Shown here: one piece after another, positions 1 to 7,088 of the stretch
Layout of the letters: the number at the start of each line of letters is the position of its first letter
Position numbering within the stretch: position 1 is the first letter of the stretch
Origin: JAICLL01 sp035252155
GTDB lineage: Bacteria; Planctomycetota; Planctomycetia; Pirellulales; JAICIG01
DNA length: 16,101 nucleotides
Assembly: GCA_035252155.1 (NCBI GenBank)
Contig: DATFDL010000239.1
Span: forward strand, 1-16,101
Reading direction: 5' to 3'
Notes under the pieces: generated by a model
What the model saw: the letters and a program-made list of their open reading frames with translations, nothing else
Told to the model about the DNA's origin: nothing
The model's database searches: none
Program-made: the position numbers and the translations under genes

Positions 1-65
1 CCTCGCGGCACGGCACGGAGTCCGTTCCCTACAGAGGAAAGCCACCCTACGCTCGGGCGACCCTA
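1..65 (-). repeat. Degenerate copy of TAGGGTGGGACG-type dispersed repeat
   Basis: Read on the minus strand, this segment starts with the TAG stop of the GlmU-like gene and contains three TAGGG cores: TAGGGTCGCCCGAG, CGTAGGGTGGC and TGTAGGGAACGGACTCCGTG. The first two resemble the repeats at 4111-4251 and 15791-15842. The third is a different unit ending in CGGACTCCGTG. The element runs off the left window edge, so its full extent is unknown. I infer membership of one family from the shared CGTAGGGTGG core and from the same placement at a gene end. Confidence 0.55.
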
Positions 66-1376
66 CTGCGCGATCCCCACGCCGTCTCCATTTTTTTGCC
101 CGTCATTCTTTTGCCGTGTCGTGGTGCGGTCCATGCGCACGATGCCGGGTGGCATGCCTTGCCGCACGTCGCCCACCACCTCGCGCGGAGTGCGCACCAG
201 AATGCAGCCGTTGGGTAGCTCTTGTCCCGGAGCCACGGCTACCTCGGCGCCGAGAAACGCGCCGTGCCCGGCGCACCCGCCCAGCAGCTTCGAGCCGCTG
301 GCCACCGATCGGCTGTCGAAACTGACGTTCACGCTGCCGCGCAAGTTGAAATCGAACAGCGCACTGGTCGGGCAGAGCACCGCGCCGCGGCCCACCACCG
401 ACAATTGTGTGAAAAAGGCACCGATGTTCGCTCCGTCGCCCACGACGCATGAACGCAAAGTGACGTTGCCGTTGACGGTTACTTTTTCGCCCAAGGTCGA
501 ACACTCGACGATCGCCCCCGGTCCAATCTCGACTCGGTTGGCCAGCACCGACCCGCGGATTACGGCATGGGGACCGACTCGCACGCCACGGCCCAGCACG
601 GCGCCTTCCACATGTGCGGTCGGATGCACTTTGCAACCGGCCCCGGCCAGATAGAGCTTGCCGCGCAACCGGCTGGGCCAGGGGCTGCCCGCCCGCCACG
701 CGATGCACAGCGGCAGCGTCGCGGTTTTGACAACCGACCGCGTCAAGCTGCGCAGCGTGAAGCTCGGCATGCCCAGGATGTTGGCCGCCAGCAACGACGA
801 CCAATGCTGCACCGGGCACATTGCCACCGGCGACATCGGCAGCGAAATGCTGCCCGACGGATCGAAATAACGATTGACGCGCCAGCGGCGGACCATCAGC
901 CGATGCCCGATGGGCAGCAGCTCGACCTGGTCGCTGGGCGGCATCGCCTGGTCCCAGCGGCGCAGGTAAAAAAAGTCATACGCGCGATAGCGCTGGCCGT
1001 CGGCATTAGCAACTTGTCGGCCCTGAAAACTCGGCACAAAATTTTCGGTCAACGGCGAGACGGTCAGTGCTGCTCCGAAATTCCCCGCTGACGGATTCTT
1101 GCCGTCGCCCGCCGAGCCAGCAGTTCGTTCTTGCCGGCGGACCGCCGCCAAAAAGCCCTTGGCCGCGTGATATGTAAAATAGACGTCGTCGTGAATCAGC
1201 AAGCAGGGCGCGGTACGGGCGTCGCGCGGATCGTCGATCACACGCACCTGGCAACCAAGGGCTTCGAGGATATCGGTCTGATGGTCGCGCAGCCGGCGAT
1301 TGTGGACTCGCATTTCGCCGACCGGCTCGTCGAACGGACTGATTCGCCGACCCGTATCGAGAAGATAGGCTTGCAT
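63..1376 (-). CDS. GlmU-like protein with left-handed beta-helix (hexapeptide repeat) domain
   Basis: This 437-residue protein has a C-terminal left-handed beta-helix, seen as imperfect hexapeptide repeats at about residues 245-385 (for example VHPTAHVEGAVLGRGVRVGP and IGPGAIVECSTLG). This fold is typical of sugar-nucleotide acetyltransferases such as GlmU. The N-terminal 200 residues start QAYLLDTGRRISPFDEPVGEMR, which resembles the planctomycete GlmU-like family. They lack the GGxGTR nucleotidyltransferase signature, so pyrophosphorylase activity should not be assumed. A role with nucleotide sugars or cell-envelope precursors is inference. The start is ATG at 1376 with no clear Shine-Dalgarno. 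The gene is divergent from the DUF218 gene across 185 bp in which I saw no convincing promoter. Its TAG stop lies inside a dispersed repeat. An alternative is a structural or acyltransferase protein with no sugar-nucleotide activity. Confidence 0.75.
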   Translation of the reverse strand: MQAYLLDTGRRISPFDEPVGEMRVHNRRLRDHQTDILEALGCQVRVIDDPRDARTAPCLLIHDDVYFTYHAAKGFLAAVRRQERTAGSAGDGKNPSAGNFGAALTVSPLTENFVPSFQGRQVANADGQRYRAYDFFYLRRWDQAMPPSDQVELLPIGHRLMVRRWRVNRYFDPSGSISLPMSPVAMCPVQHWSSLLAANILGMPSFTLRSLTRSVVKTATLPLCIAWRAGSPWPSRLRGKLYLAGAGCKVHPTAHVEGAVLGRGVRVGPHAVIRGSVLANRVEIGPGAIVECSTLGEKVTVNGNVTLRSCVVGDGANIGAFFTQLSVVGRGAVLCPTSALFDFNLRGSVNVSFDSRSVASGSKLLGGCAGHGAFLGAEVAVAPGQELPNGCILVRTPREVVGDVRQGMPPGIVRMDRTTTRQKNDGQKNGDGVGIAQ

Positions 1377-1561
1377 CTCTGGCCGCCCGCTGTTAAAGAC
1401 CGCGCAAACTTCGCCGGCTCAGTTATCGGACGCATGGCCAGCGTAGTTGAGCGATTCTGCTGGTTACGGGGCACGGGCGATGATTTCGGTCGATGTGCGT
1501 CTTACACAGCTTGCCGTGTTTGCCAGGTCGCTTGTTTCGCCAGCAACGTGGGATAAGCTGG

Positions 1562-2335
1562 ATGACGATGTATCGCGTTATCAACGAAGTGTTGCAGCCC
1601 TATACGCTGCTGGTGCTGGCGGCGTCGGCGGCCCTGGTGTGGCTCTGGCGAAAACAGGGCGACAATCGCCGGCGGCTGCTGTGGCTGATTGTTCCCTTCG
1701 GTTTATTGGTGATCATGTCGGTGCCGGCGGTAAGCGACCTGGCCATCGGCAGTCTCGAGTGGCAATTTACGCCGCTGACGCGTTTGCCCGACGGCACTGA
1801 GGCGCTGGTGGTGCTTTCCGGGGCGCTGCATCCGGTCGACGCATTTCATCCGCAACCGCAGTTGGCTGCTGACACACTCTATCGGTGCCAGCATGCCGCC
1901 GAGCTTTACCGCAAAGGGGGCCCTTGTCTGGTGATCGTTACCGGGGGCGTGGTCGAGCCTGAAAACGACGCGCCGCCGCTGGCTGCGTTGATGCGCGATT
2001 ACCTGATCGAGCTGGGCGTTTCGCCCGACGACCTGCTGGCCGAGGACCGCTCGACCTCGACGTATGAAAATGCCGTCGAGTGTCACAAGATTCTGCAGCG
2101 GCGCAAGATCGAACGCATCACTTTGGTGACAAATGCCAACCATATGCTGCGGGCGGCGGCTTGTTTTAGGCGGCTGGGCCTGGAGGTGACGCCGGCGCCG
2201 TGCGAGTTTCTATCGACGGAGTTCGAATGGCGTCCGCGGACCTTTTTGCCCAGCCCCGGCGCGGCTCGCGGCATTCAAGAGGTCTGGCACGAATGGCTCG
2301 GCATCGCCTGGTATTGGCTGCACGGGAGAATTTGA
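1562..2335 (+). CDS. DUF218/YdcF-ElyC family membrane-anchored protein
   Basis: A 257-residue protein with two N-terminal membrane segments (about residues 11-29 and 39-57), followed by a DUF218 domain (about 80-215). Visible DUF218 features are ALVVLSGA, LVIVTGG, the EDRSTSTYENA segment (161-171) and VTNANHMLRA (189-198). ElyC and SanA relatives act in envelope maintenance and lipid-carrier or peptidoglycan precursor metabolism; the exact reaction is not settled, so no precise function is claimed. I chose ATG 1562 because an upstream in-frame GTG at 1493 would add an unrelated 23-residue tail in front of the membrane segments. The stop codon overlaps the ATG of the sulfatase by one base, so the two genes are probably translated from one message. 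Confidence 0.85.
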   Translation: MTMYRVINEVLQPYTLLVLAASAALVWLWRKQGDNRRRLLWLIVPFGLLVIMSVPAVSDLAIGSLEWQFTPLTRLPDGTEALVVLSGALHPVDAFHPQPQLAADTLYRCQHAAELYRKGGPCLVIVTGGVVEPENDAPPLAALMRDYLIELGVSPDDLLAEDRSTSTYENAVECHKILQRRKIERITLVTNANHMLRAAACFRRLGLEVTPAPCEFLSTEFEWRPRTFLPSPGAARGIQEVWHEWLGIAWYWLHGRI

Positions 2336-4119
2336 TGAGACCAGCTTCGGTTCGTCGAGCATTGCCATGGTTCATCGTCGCCACCGCATCGCTCTGCGCC
2401 CTACTGCGTGCATCGCCTGTGGCGTCAGCCGCCGACCGGCGGCCGAACGTCGTCATCGTGATCAGCGACGATCAGGGTTATGGCGACCTGGGCGTACACG
2501 GCAATCGCTGGCTCAAAACCCCGCACCTCGATCGGTTCGCGGGGCAAAGCGTCGAGCTGACCAACTTTCATGTGTCGCCCGTCTGCTCGCCCACGCGGGC
2601 CAGCTTGATGACCGGCCGCTACAACTACCGCACCGGCGTGGTCGATACGTTTCTCGGCCGCTCGCTGATGTTCGCCGACGAAACAACATTGGCTGAGATG
2701 CTGGCGGGCGCGGGCTACACGACCGGCATCTTTGGCAAGTGGCATCTGGGCGACAATTACCCGATGCGGGCAATCGACCAGGGATTTCGCGAGGCGCTGG
2801 TTCTGAAGGGGGGCGGTTTGCGGCAGCCGTCCGATCCGCCTGGCGGGCATGGTTATTTCGATCCGCCCTTGATCCATCATGGCCGCTTGGAAGCGACCTC
2901 GGGCTACTGCTCCGATATTTTTGCCAGCGCCGCCATCGAGTTCATTGAGCGAAATCGCTCGCAGCCGTTTTTTGTTTACTTGGCGTTCAATGCGCCGCAC
3001 ACCCCCTTGGAAGTGCCCGATGAAGATGTCGCGCCGTACCGCCAAATGCATTTGGCGGCCAACGATTGGAGCGGCCAGGGGCATCCGCCCGATGGTCCGT
3101 TCGACGCCGAACAGACGGCCAAGGTCTACGGTATGATCGCCAATCTCGACCGCAACTTCGGCCGCCTTATGTCGAAGCTCGATGAGCTCAAGCTGGCCGA
3201 TGACACGATGGTGGTTTTTCTGACCGACAATGGCCCGCAGCAGGTTCGCTACAATGCCGGGCTGCACGGCCGCAAAGGCAGTGTGTACGAGGGCGGCATT
3301 CGCGTGCCATGCTTTGTCCGCCGGCCGGGAAAACTGAAGGCCGGCCGCCGCGTCGAACAATTGAGCGCCCACATCGATTTGGCGCCGACCCTGCTTCAAG
3401 CCTGCGGCATCGCGCCGCCCGACGACGTTCGGTTCGACGGCCGCAGTCTCTGGCCGCTGCTGACAAGTGAAAGCGACGACTGGCCGCAGCGCACGCTGTT
3501 TTTTCAATGGCATCGTGGCGACCGGCCCGAGCGGCTGCGAGCCTGCGCCGCCGTGACCGACCGCTGGAAGCTGGTTCAGCCGCGCGGAGCAGGCGACAAG
3601 CCGCCCGAGAGCAGGGTCTGTGAGCTTTACGACCTGCCGCACGATCCGTTCGAGCAGCACGACGTGGCAGCCGACCATCCGGACGTCGTCGCTCGGCTGA
3701 CGCGCGAGTATGAAGCATGGTTTGACGCGATGCGGGGCGAACGCGACTTCGCCTTGCCGCGCATCGCGGTGGGCAGCGAGCATGAAAACCCCGTGGTGCT
3801 CACACGGCAAGATTGGCGCGGCCCGCGCGCCGGCTGGAAGCCCGGCGATGTGGGACACTGGGACATCGGAATTGCGCGGCCTGGCAAGTACGATATCACG
3901 CTCTATTTTACCGCCGCGACTGCCGGAACCGTGCATTGCAAAATCGCGAGTTTGAATTTGTCGAACACGATCGAGTCGCAATCGGAGGAACACCGTTTTA
4001 ACACGGTTGAGTTACCGGCCGGCCCGGCTTCCATCGAGGCATGGATTGAAAATGACGGACGGTCGACGGGCGTGCTATGGCTCGAAATCGAGCGCGCCGG
4101 CGAGCCGCACCGGCCGTAG
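2335..4119 (+). CDS. Secreted formylglycine-dependent sulfatase (arylsulfatase A-like)
   Basis: This 594-residue type I sulfatase should hydrolyse sulfate esters, probably on polysaccharides, outside the cytoplasm. A signal peptide covers about residues 1-32, ending SPVASA before ADRRPN. Catalytic features are all present: Asp45-Asp46 (SDDQGYGD), the formylglycine site CSPTR with Cys84 and Arg88, GKWHLGD (Lys135, His137), PHTP (His222), TDNG (Asp298, Asn299) and Lys314 in GRKGSVYEGG. From about residue 470 a beta-rich tail with WDIGIARPGKYDITLYF looks like an appended carbohydrate-binding-type domain. That is longer than a minimal sulfatase. ATG 2335 has a good GGGAG Shine-Dalgarno at 2324-2328 and overlaps the DUF218 stop. 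The TAG stop is inside the first unit of a tandem repeat. Activation needs a formylglycine-generating enzyme not encoded here. The substrate cannot be read from sequence. Confidence 0.93.
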   Translation: MRPASVRRALPWFIVATASLCALLRASPVASAADRRPNVVIVISDDQGYGDLGVHGNRWLKTPHLDRFAGQSVELTNFHVSPVCSPTRASLMTGRYNYRTGVVDTFLGRSLMFADETTLAEMLAGAGYTTGIFGKWHLGDNYPMRAIDQGFREALVLKGGGLRQPSDPPGGHGYFDPPLIHHGRLEATSGYCSDIFASAAIEFIERNRSQPFFVYLAFNAPHTPLEVPDEDVAPYRQMHLAANDWSGQGHPPDGPFDAEQTAKVYGMIANLDRNFGRLMSKLDELKLADDTMVVFLTDNGPQQVRYNAGLHGRKGSVYEGGIRVPCFVRRPGKLKAGRRVEQLSAHIDLAPTLLQACGIAPPDDVRFDGRSLWPLLTSESDDWPQRTLFFQWHRGDRPERLRACAAVTDRWKLVQPRGAGDKPPESRVCELYDLPHDPFEQHDVAADHPDVVARLTREYEAWFDAMRGERDFALPRIAVGSEHENPVVLTRQDWRGPRAGWKPGDVGHWDIGIARPGKYDITLYFTAATAGTVHCKIASLNLSNTIESQSEEHRFNTVELPAGPASIEAWIENDGRSTGVLWLEIERAGEPHRP

Positions 4120-4251
4120 GGTGGGACGCGGCCGTAGGGTGGGACGCGGCCGTAGGGTGGAACGAGTGAAACGAGTCCCACCTTTGGTCACCACCAGACT
4201 TCCGCTCGGCTCATCGCAAAGGTGGGACTCGCAAGCTCGTCCCACCCTACG
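4111..4251 (+). repeat. Composite element: 18-bp tandem repeat plus long inverted repeat
   Basis: Three tandem 18-bp units CGGCCGTAGGGTGGGACG lie at 4111-4128, 4129-4146 and 4147-4164 (the third has GGAACG). The third unit is also the outer end of an inverted repeat. The left arm 4151-4186 matches the reverse complement of the right arm 4217-4251 over about 35 bp with few mismatches, around a 30-bp spacer. Each arm is itself partly palindromic (GTGGGAC with GTCCCAC), so nested hairpins are possible. The element fills the space between two convergent genes. It carries the sulfatase stop codon at 4117-4119 and ends 14 bp before the ATP-grasp stop codon at 4266-4268. It may be a MITE-like or REP-like sequence, and may act as a bidirectional transcript end. 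Confidence 0.88.
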
Positions 4252-4265
4252 CTTCTATGCTTCTG

Positions 4266-5273
4266 TCAGGCTGGAATGCCTGACCTACGGGCGGCCGTTT
4301 CGACTAGGCGAATCACGAATTCGTTGTAGCTCATGCCCGAAGCCAAAATCCCGCGGGCCAGCCCCGCGCTGGGGCTGATGTCGGGATTGGCGTTGACTTC
4401 CAGAATGAAAACACGCCCGTCGGCGTCGAGCCGCAGATCGACTCGCGCGTAATCTCGCGCCCCAGTCAGGCGGAAGGCCGCCAACGAAACGCGGCTGATC
4501 TCGGCGGCCAGCGCTTCGGAAACCTCGGCGGGACAGCGCACCGGCGTGCCGCCGTAATCGACGGTGCCCGGCGTCCACTTGGCATCGTAACTCACCAGGC
4601 CACTGGCGCCGGGCTGATATTCGATCTCGGCCAGCGGCAGCAGCGTCAGGTCGGGCAAGGCCACAATGCCAACGTTGAACTCGCGCCCGGACAGAAACTG
4701 CTCGACGATTACCTCGCCGTACCGGCTGCGAACATTCTCGACCCGTGCCAGCAGCCCGCGGACATCGCGCACCACGCTCTCGGGACCGATGCCCAGGCTG
4801 GCGTCTTCATGGGCCGGCTTGACGATGACCGGACCTGCTTGCAAAAGCGGCGTGAATTCGTCGATCGCAACGGGGGCATTGTGTGGAACATACCGGAACG
4901 GCGCCGTGGGTAAGCCGGCGCCGTGCAATAGCCACTTAGTGCGCGCCTTGTGGAGAACCAAAGCGAGACATTCCGAACCGGAGCCCGTGAAGGGAATCCC
5001 GGTCAACTCGATCAATCCGGTCACCTGCGACTCGCCGCCGCCCACGCCGGCCAGCCCTTCGCAGAGATTCACAATCACGTCAGCATCGATTTGCCGCAAT
5101 GCGTCGGCGATGGCCAGCGGCTGGCTGCCGATCGGTAGGCGCGTGCTGGGGCGGCCGGCCGCGGCCAACGCTGCTTCGACCGCTTCGACCGCTTCGAGCA
5201 CGCCGGCTTCTTGGGCGTAATCGGGATGATCGGAAGGCAACGACGGCTCGTTGTAAAGAATCGCGGCGTTCAT
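4266..5273 (-). CDS. D-alanine--D-alanine ligase-like ATP-grasp protein
   Basis: A 335-residue ATP-grasp enzyme with the order seen in D-Ala-D-Ala ligases. The N-terminal domain has NLCEGLAGVGGGES (69-82) and GIPFTGSGSECLALVLHK (92-109). The ATP-grasp core has VIVKPAHEDASLGIG (149-163), VEQF-like IVEQFLSGREFNVGI (189-203), ARVDLRLD (276-283) and EVNANPDISPSAG (292-304). Lys152, Asp279, Glu292 and Asn294 fit nucleotide and metal ligands. It should ligate a carboxylate to an amine using ATP. Whether the product is D-Ala-D-Ala for peptidoglycan or another dipeptide is unknown, and planctomycetes often carry several such paralogs. The start ATG 5273 has no clear Shine-Dalgarno. Three near-identical 9-bp units (5173-5199) encode the AVEAVEA stretch of the first helix. 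The gene is convergent with the sulfatase. Confidence 0.85.
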   Translation of the reverse strand: MNAAILYNEPSLPSDHPDYAQEAGVLEAVEAVEAALAAAGRPSTRLPIGSQPLAIADALRQIDADVIVNLCEGLAGVGGGESQVTGLIELTGIPFTGSGSECLALVLHKARTKWLLHGAGLPTAPFRYVPHNAPVAIDEFTPLLQAGPVIVKPAHEDASLGIGPESVVRDVRGLLARVENVRSRYGEVIVEQFLSGREFNVGIVALPDLTLLPLAEIEYQPGASGLVSYDAKWTPGTVDYGGTPVRCPAEVSEALAAEISRVSLAAFRLTGARDYARVDLRLDADGRVFILEVNANPDISPSAGLARGILASGMSYNEFVIRLVETAARRSGIPA

Positions 5274-5538
5274 TCAGAATGCGGAAGCGAAATTCAGTGC
5301 GGGTTCCGGAGCGCGGAATCAGTTGCTCAGTGTGGCGCATCGAATGGGGTCTGTAAACTCAGATATTTTCGGGGGTTTTTCGCAAGTTGCTTGCCTGGAA
5401 AGCATGACCGGGTGTTTTTTCCAAACCAAATGATTCACAACGGCGCCGCCGCAGGTTAAAGTGTATTTCGTCGGCTTTTTCAGTAAACAACCTTCGCGGC
5501 GCTCTCGCTCCAGTGCCGCCCTTTCTGGGAAACCTCTT

Positions 5539-6885
5539 ATGTCGACGCGATCTTGTCCGCGCACAATCTTGGTGGCGGCCCTGGCGCTGCTGGCCGGTCT
5601 CAGCTCGGCGGCTCAGGCGCAATTCTTCTCCCAGGCGGTGGGCGGCATTTCGGTCGATCCAACCGGAGTGCTCTCGAATACGGAAAAAGATGACAACGGA
5701 CTACGGCAGTTCTTGCTCGACAATCTACAGCCCGTGCTCGGCGACTTGAACCAGCCGGCAGTGCTGCGCAAAATCTCGCTCCGCGGGCTGGCGGACGTTT
5801 TATCCAAACTTTCGACCAGCGAAGACCGCATGCCCGACGAAGTGCGGTTTTTGGCGGGCTTGCAGCGAGTCGAATACGTGATGGTCGATCGCGAACGAAA
5901 TGACATTATCTTGGCGGGATTCGGCGAGGGTTGGGTAGTCGATGGGCGCGGCTTTGTGGTGGGCGCTACGACCGGACGCCCCTTGATGCAACTCGACGAT
6001 TTATTGGTCGCCCTGCGCACGGCCGACGCCGCGGCGCGCGGTGGACTGACCTGTTCGATCGATCCAACGGACGATGGGATGGTGCGGGTGCGCGAATTGG
6101 CGCCGACATTGGCAACTCCCGACGCCGACCCTGAAGCCGCGATGGCGGCCATCGAGGATGCACTAGGCGACCAAATGATCTCATTCGGCGGCGTCTCGCC
6201 CAAGAGCCGCTTCGCCCACGTGCTGCTCGGCGCCGACTTTCGCATGAAGCGATTGGCGATGAATTTCGACCGGTCGCCAGTGAAAGGTCTGCCCAGTTAC
6301 TTGCAGTTGATTAAGGGCAGCGCGCGCGTCGGCCTGCAAAGTTTGTTGCCGCGGTGGTGGCTGGCGACGCATTATGAGCCGCTGTTGGCCGACCGCGACG
6401 GCCTGGCCTGGCAGTTGCGCGGCCAGGGTGTGAAGTGCCTGGCCGAAGACGATTTTCTCGCGGCCGACGGCGGGCGAAAACAAACCGGCAAGGCCAGCCC
6501 GGCCGCCCAAAAATGGGCCGACATGATGACCAAAAAATACAACGAACTATCGGTCAAGGAGCCGGTCTTTGGCGAGCTGCGTAATTGCATGGACTTGGCC
6601 GTGGTGGCCGCGCTGATCTTCAAGGAAGACTTGCCCGGCAAGGCCGGACTCGACCTGGACGCGCTGGTCGACGCCGACCGCTTTGCCACGCGCGAATACC
6701 TGGTGGCGGAGCGTGTCGCCAGCAAGGCGAGCGTGCTTGAAACGACGAATGGTTTTATCATTAGCGCCTCAGGCGGCGTGCAGGTGAACTCGTGGGCGGC
6801 AGCCGCGCGCCAAAAGTCGGGCGACCTGGCGGAAATCCGCGCCAAGCTGAACGCCGACCGCGGCAACCGCTGGTGGTGGAACTAG
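5539..6885 (+). CDS. Secreted DUF1598 domain protein (planctomycete-specific family)
   Basis: A 448-residue protein with a signal peptide (about 1-27; LVAALALLAGLSSAAQA before QFF). It then has GGISVDPTGVLSN and a DUF1598-like core at about residues 100-185: RFLAGLQRVEYVMVDRE, NDIILAGFGEGWVVD, TTGRPLMQLDDLLVALR and SIDPTDDGM. I recognise this layout from planctomycete proteins of unknown function. Its role is unknown; an extracytoplasmic location is inferred from the signal peptide. ATG 5539 is chosen over the upstream GTG at 5461 because it puts the signal peptide at the N-terminus and has GGGA 9-12 bases upstream. The 265-bp gap before it holds no gene or promoter I can support. No catalytic motif was recognised. 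Confidence 0.8.
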   Translation: MSTRSCPRTILVAALALLAGLSSAAQAQFFSQAVGGISVDPTGVLSNTEKDDNGLRQFLLDNLQPVLGDLNQPAVLRKISLRGLADVLSKLSTSEDRMPDEVRFLAGLQRVEYVMVDRERNDIILAGFGEGWVVDGRGFVVGATTGRPLMQLDDLLVALRTADAAARGGLTCSIDPTDDGMVRVRELAPTLATPDADPEAAMAAIEDALGDQMISFGGVSPKSRFAHVLLGADFRMKRLAMNFDRSPVKGLPSYLQLIKGSARVGLQSLLPRWWLATHYEPLLADRDGLAWQLRGQGVKCLAEDDFLAADGGRKQTGKASPAAQKWADMMTKKYNELSVKEPVFGELRNCMDLAVVAALIFKEDLPGKAGLDLDALVDADRFATREYLVAERVASKASVLETTNGFIISASGGVQVNSWAAAARQKSGDLAEIRAKLNADRGNRWWWN

Positions 6886-6898
6886 TACTAAACTACCA

Positions 6899-6917
6899 AC
6901 TGTGTACCGTACACAGT
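6899..6917. promoter_or_regulatory. 19-bp perfect palindrome ACTGTGTAC-C-GTACACAGT
   Basis: Two perfect 9-bp arms flank a single base, starting 13 bp after the DUF1598 stop and 171 bp before the MFS start. A one-base loop is poor for an RNA hairpin and there is no T-run, so a dimeric DNA-binding site is more likely than a terminator. No regulator gene is adjacent, so the binding protein is unknown. Confidence 0.45.
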
Positions 6918-6960
6918 GGGCCTCCCTTTGCTTCTGCCGCCAGAGACGGGAAGACAGCCT

Positions 6961-7029
6961 CGGCAGCGCGCTGCCGATGGTCAAGCATCGGTTGAGCCAG
7001 GCAACCGGCGACTGGTAACGCTTACCAGT
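6961..7029. promoter_or_regulatory. Cluster of palindromes upstream of the MFS transporter gene
   Basis: CGGCAGCGCGCTGCCG (6961-6976) is a perfect 16-bp palindrome. CCGATG-N6-CATCGG (6974-6991) overlaps it. ACTGGTAA-CGC-TTACCAGT (7011-7029) has perfect 8-bp arms and resembles operator half-sites of LacI or GntR-type regulators in general form. A short GGCATGCC follows at 7031-7038. The last large palindrome lies 59 bp before the GTG start, where an operator for the transporter could sit. Regulatory use is inference. Confidence 0.45.
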
Positions 7030-7088
7030 TGGCATGCCACGCCTGCCGACGAATGACGTATGATAGCGTCACCACTCTCTAGGCATCC

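Noticed and set aside
2425..3993. A 522-codon open frame on the minus strand opposite the sulfatase
   Set aside because: The + strand sulfatase has all catalytic motifs. The minus frame has no family match and is a high-G+C shadow.
4111..4251. CRISPR array
   Set aside because: The units are directly adjacent with no spacers, and no cas gene is present.
5173..5199. Three 9-bp tandem units inside the ATP-grasp gene
   Set aside because: They stay in frame, encode a plain AVEAVEA helix and are too short to suggest more than local slippage.
5274..5538. Promoter or hidden gene before the DUF1598 gene
   Set aside because: No convincing -35/-10 pair, no short ORF with a ribosome site and no stable hairpin with a T-run was found.
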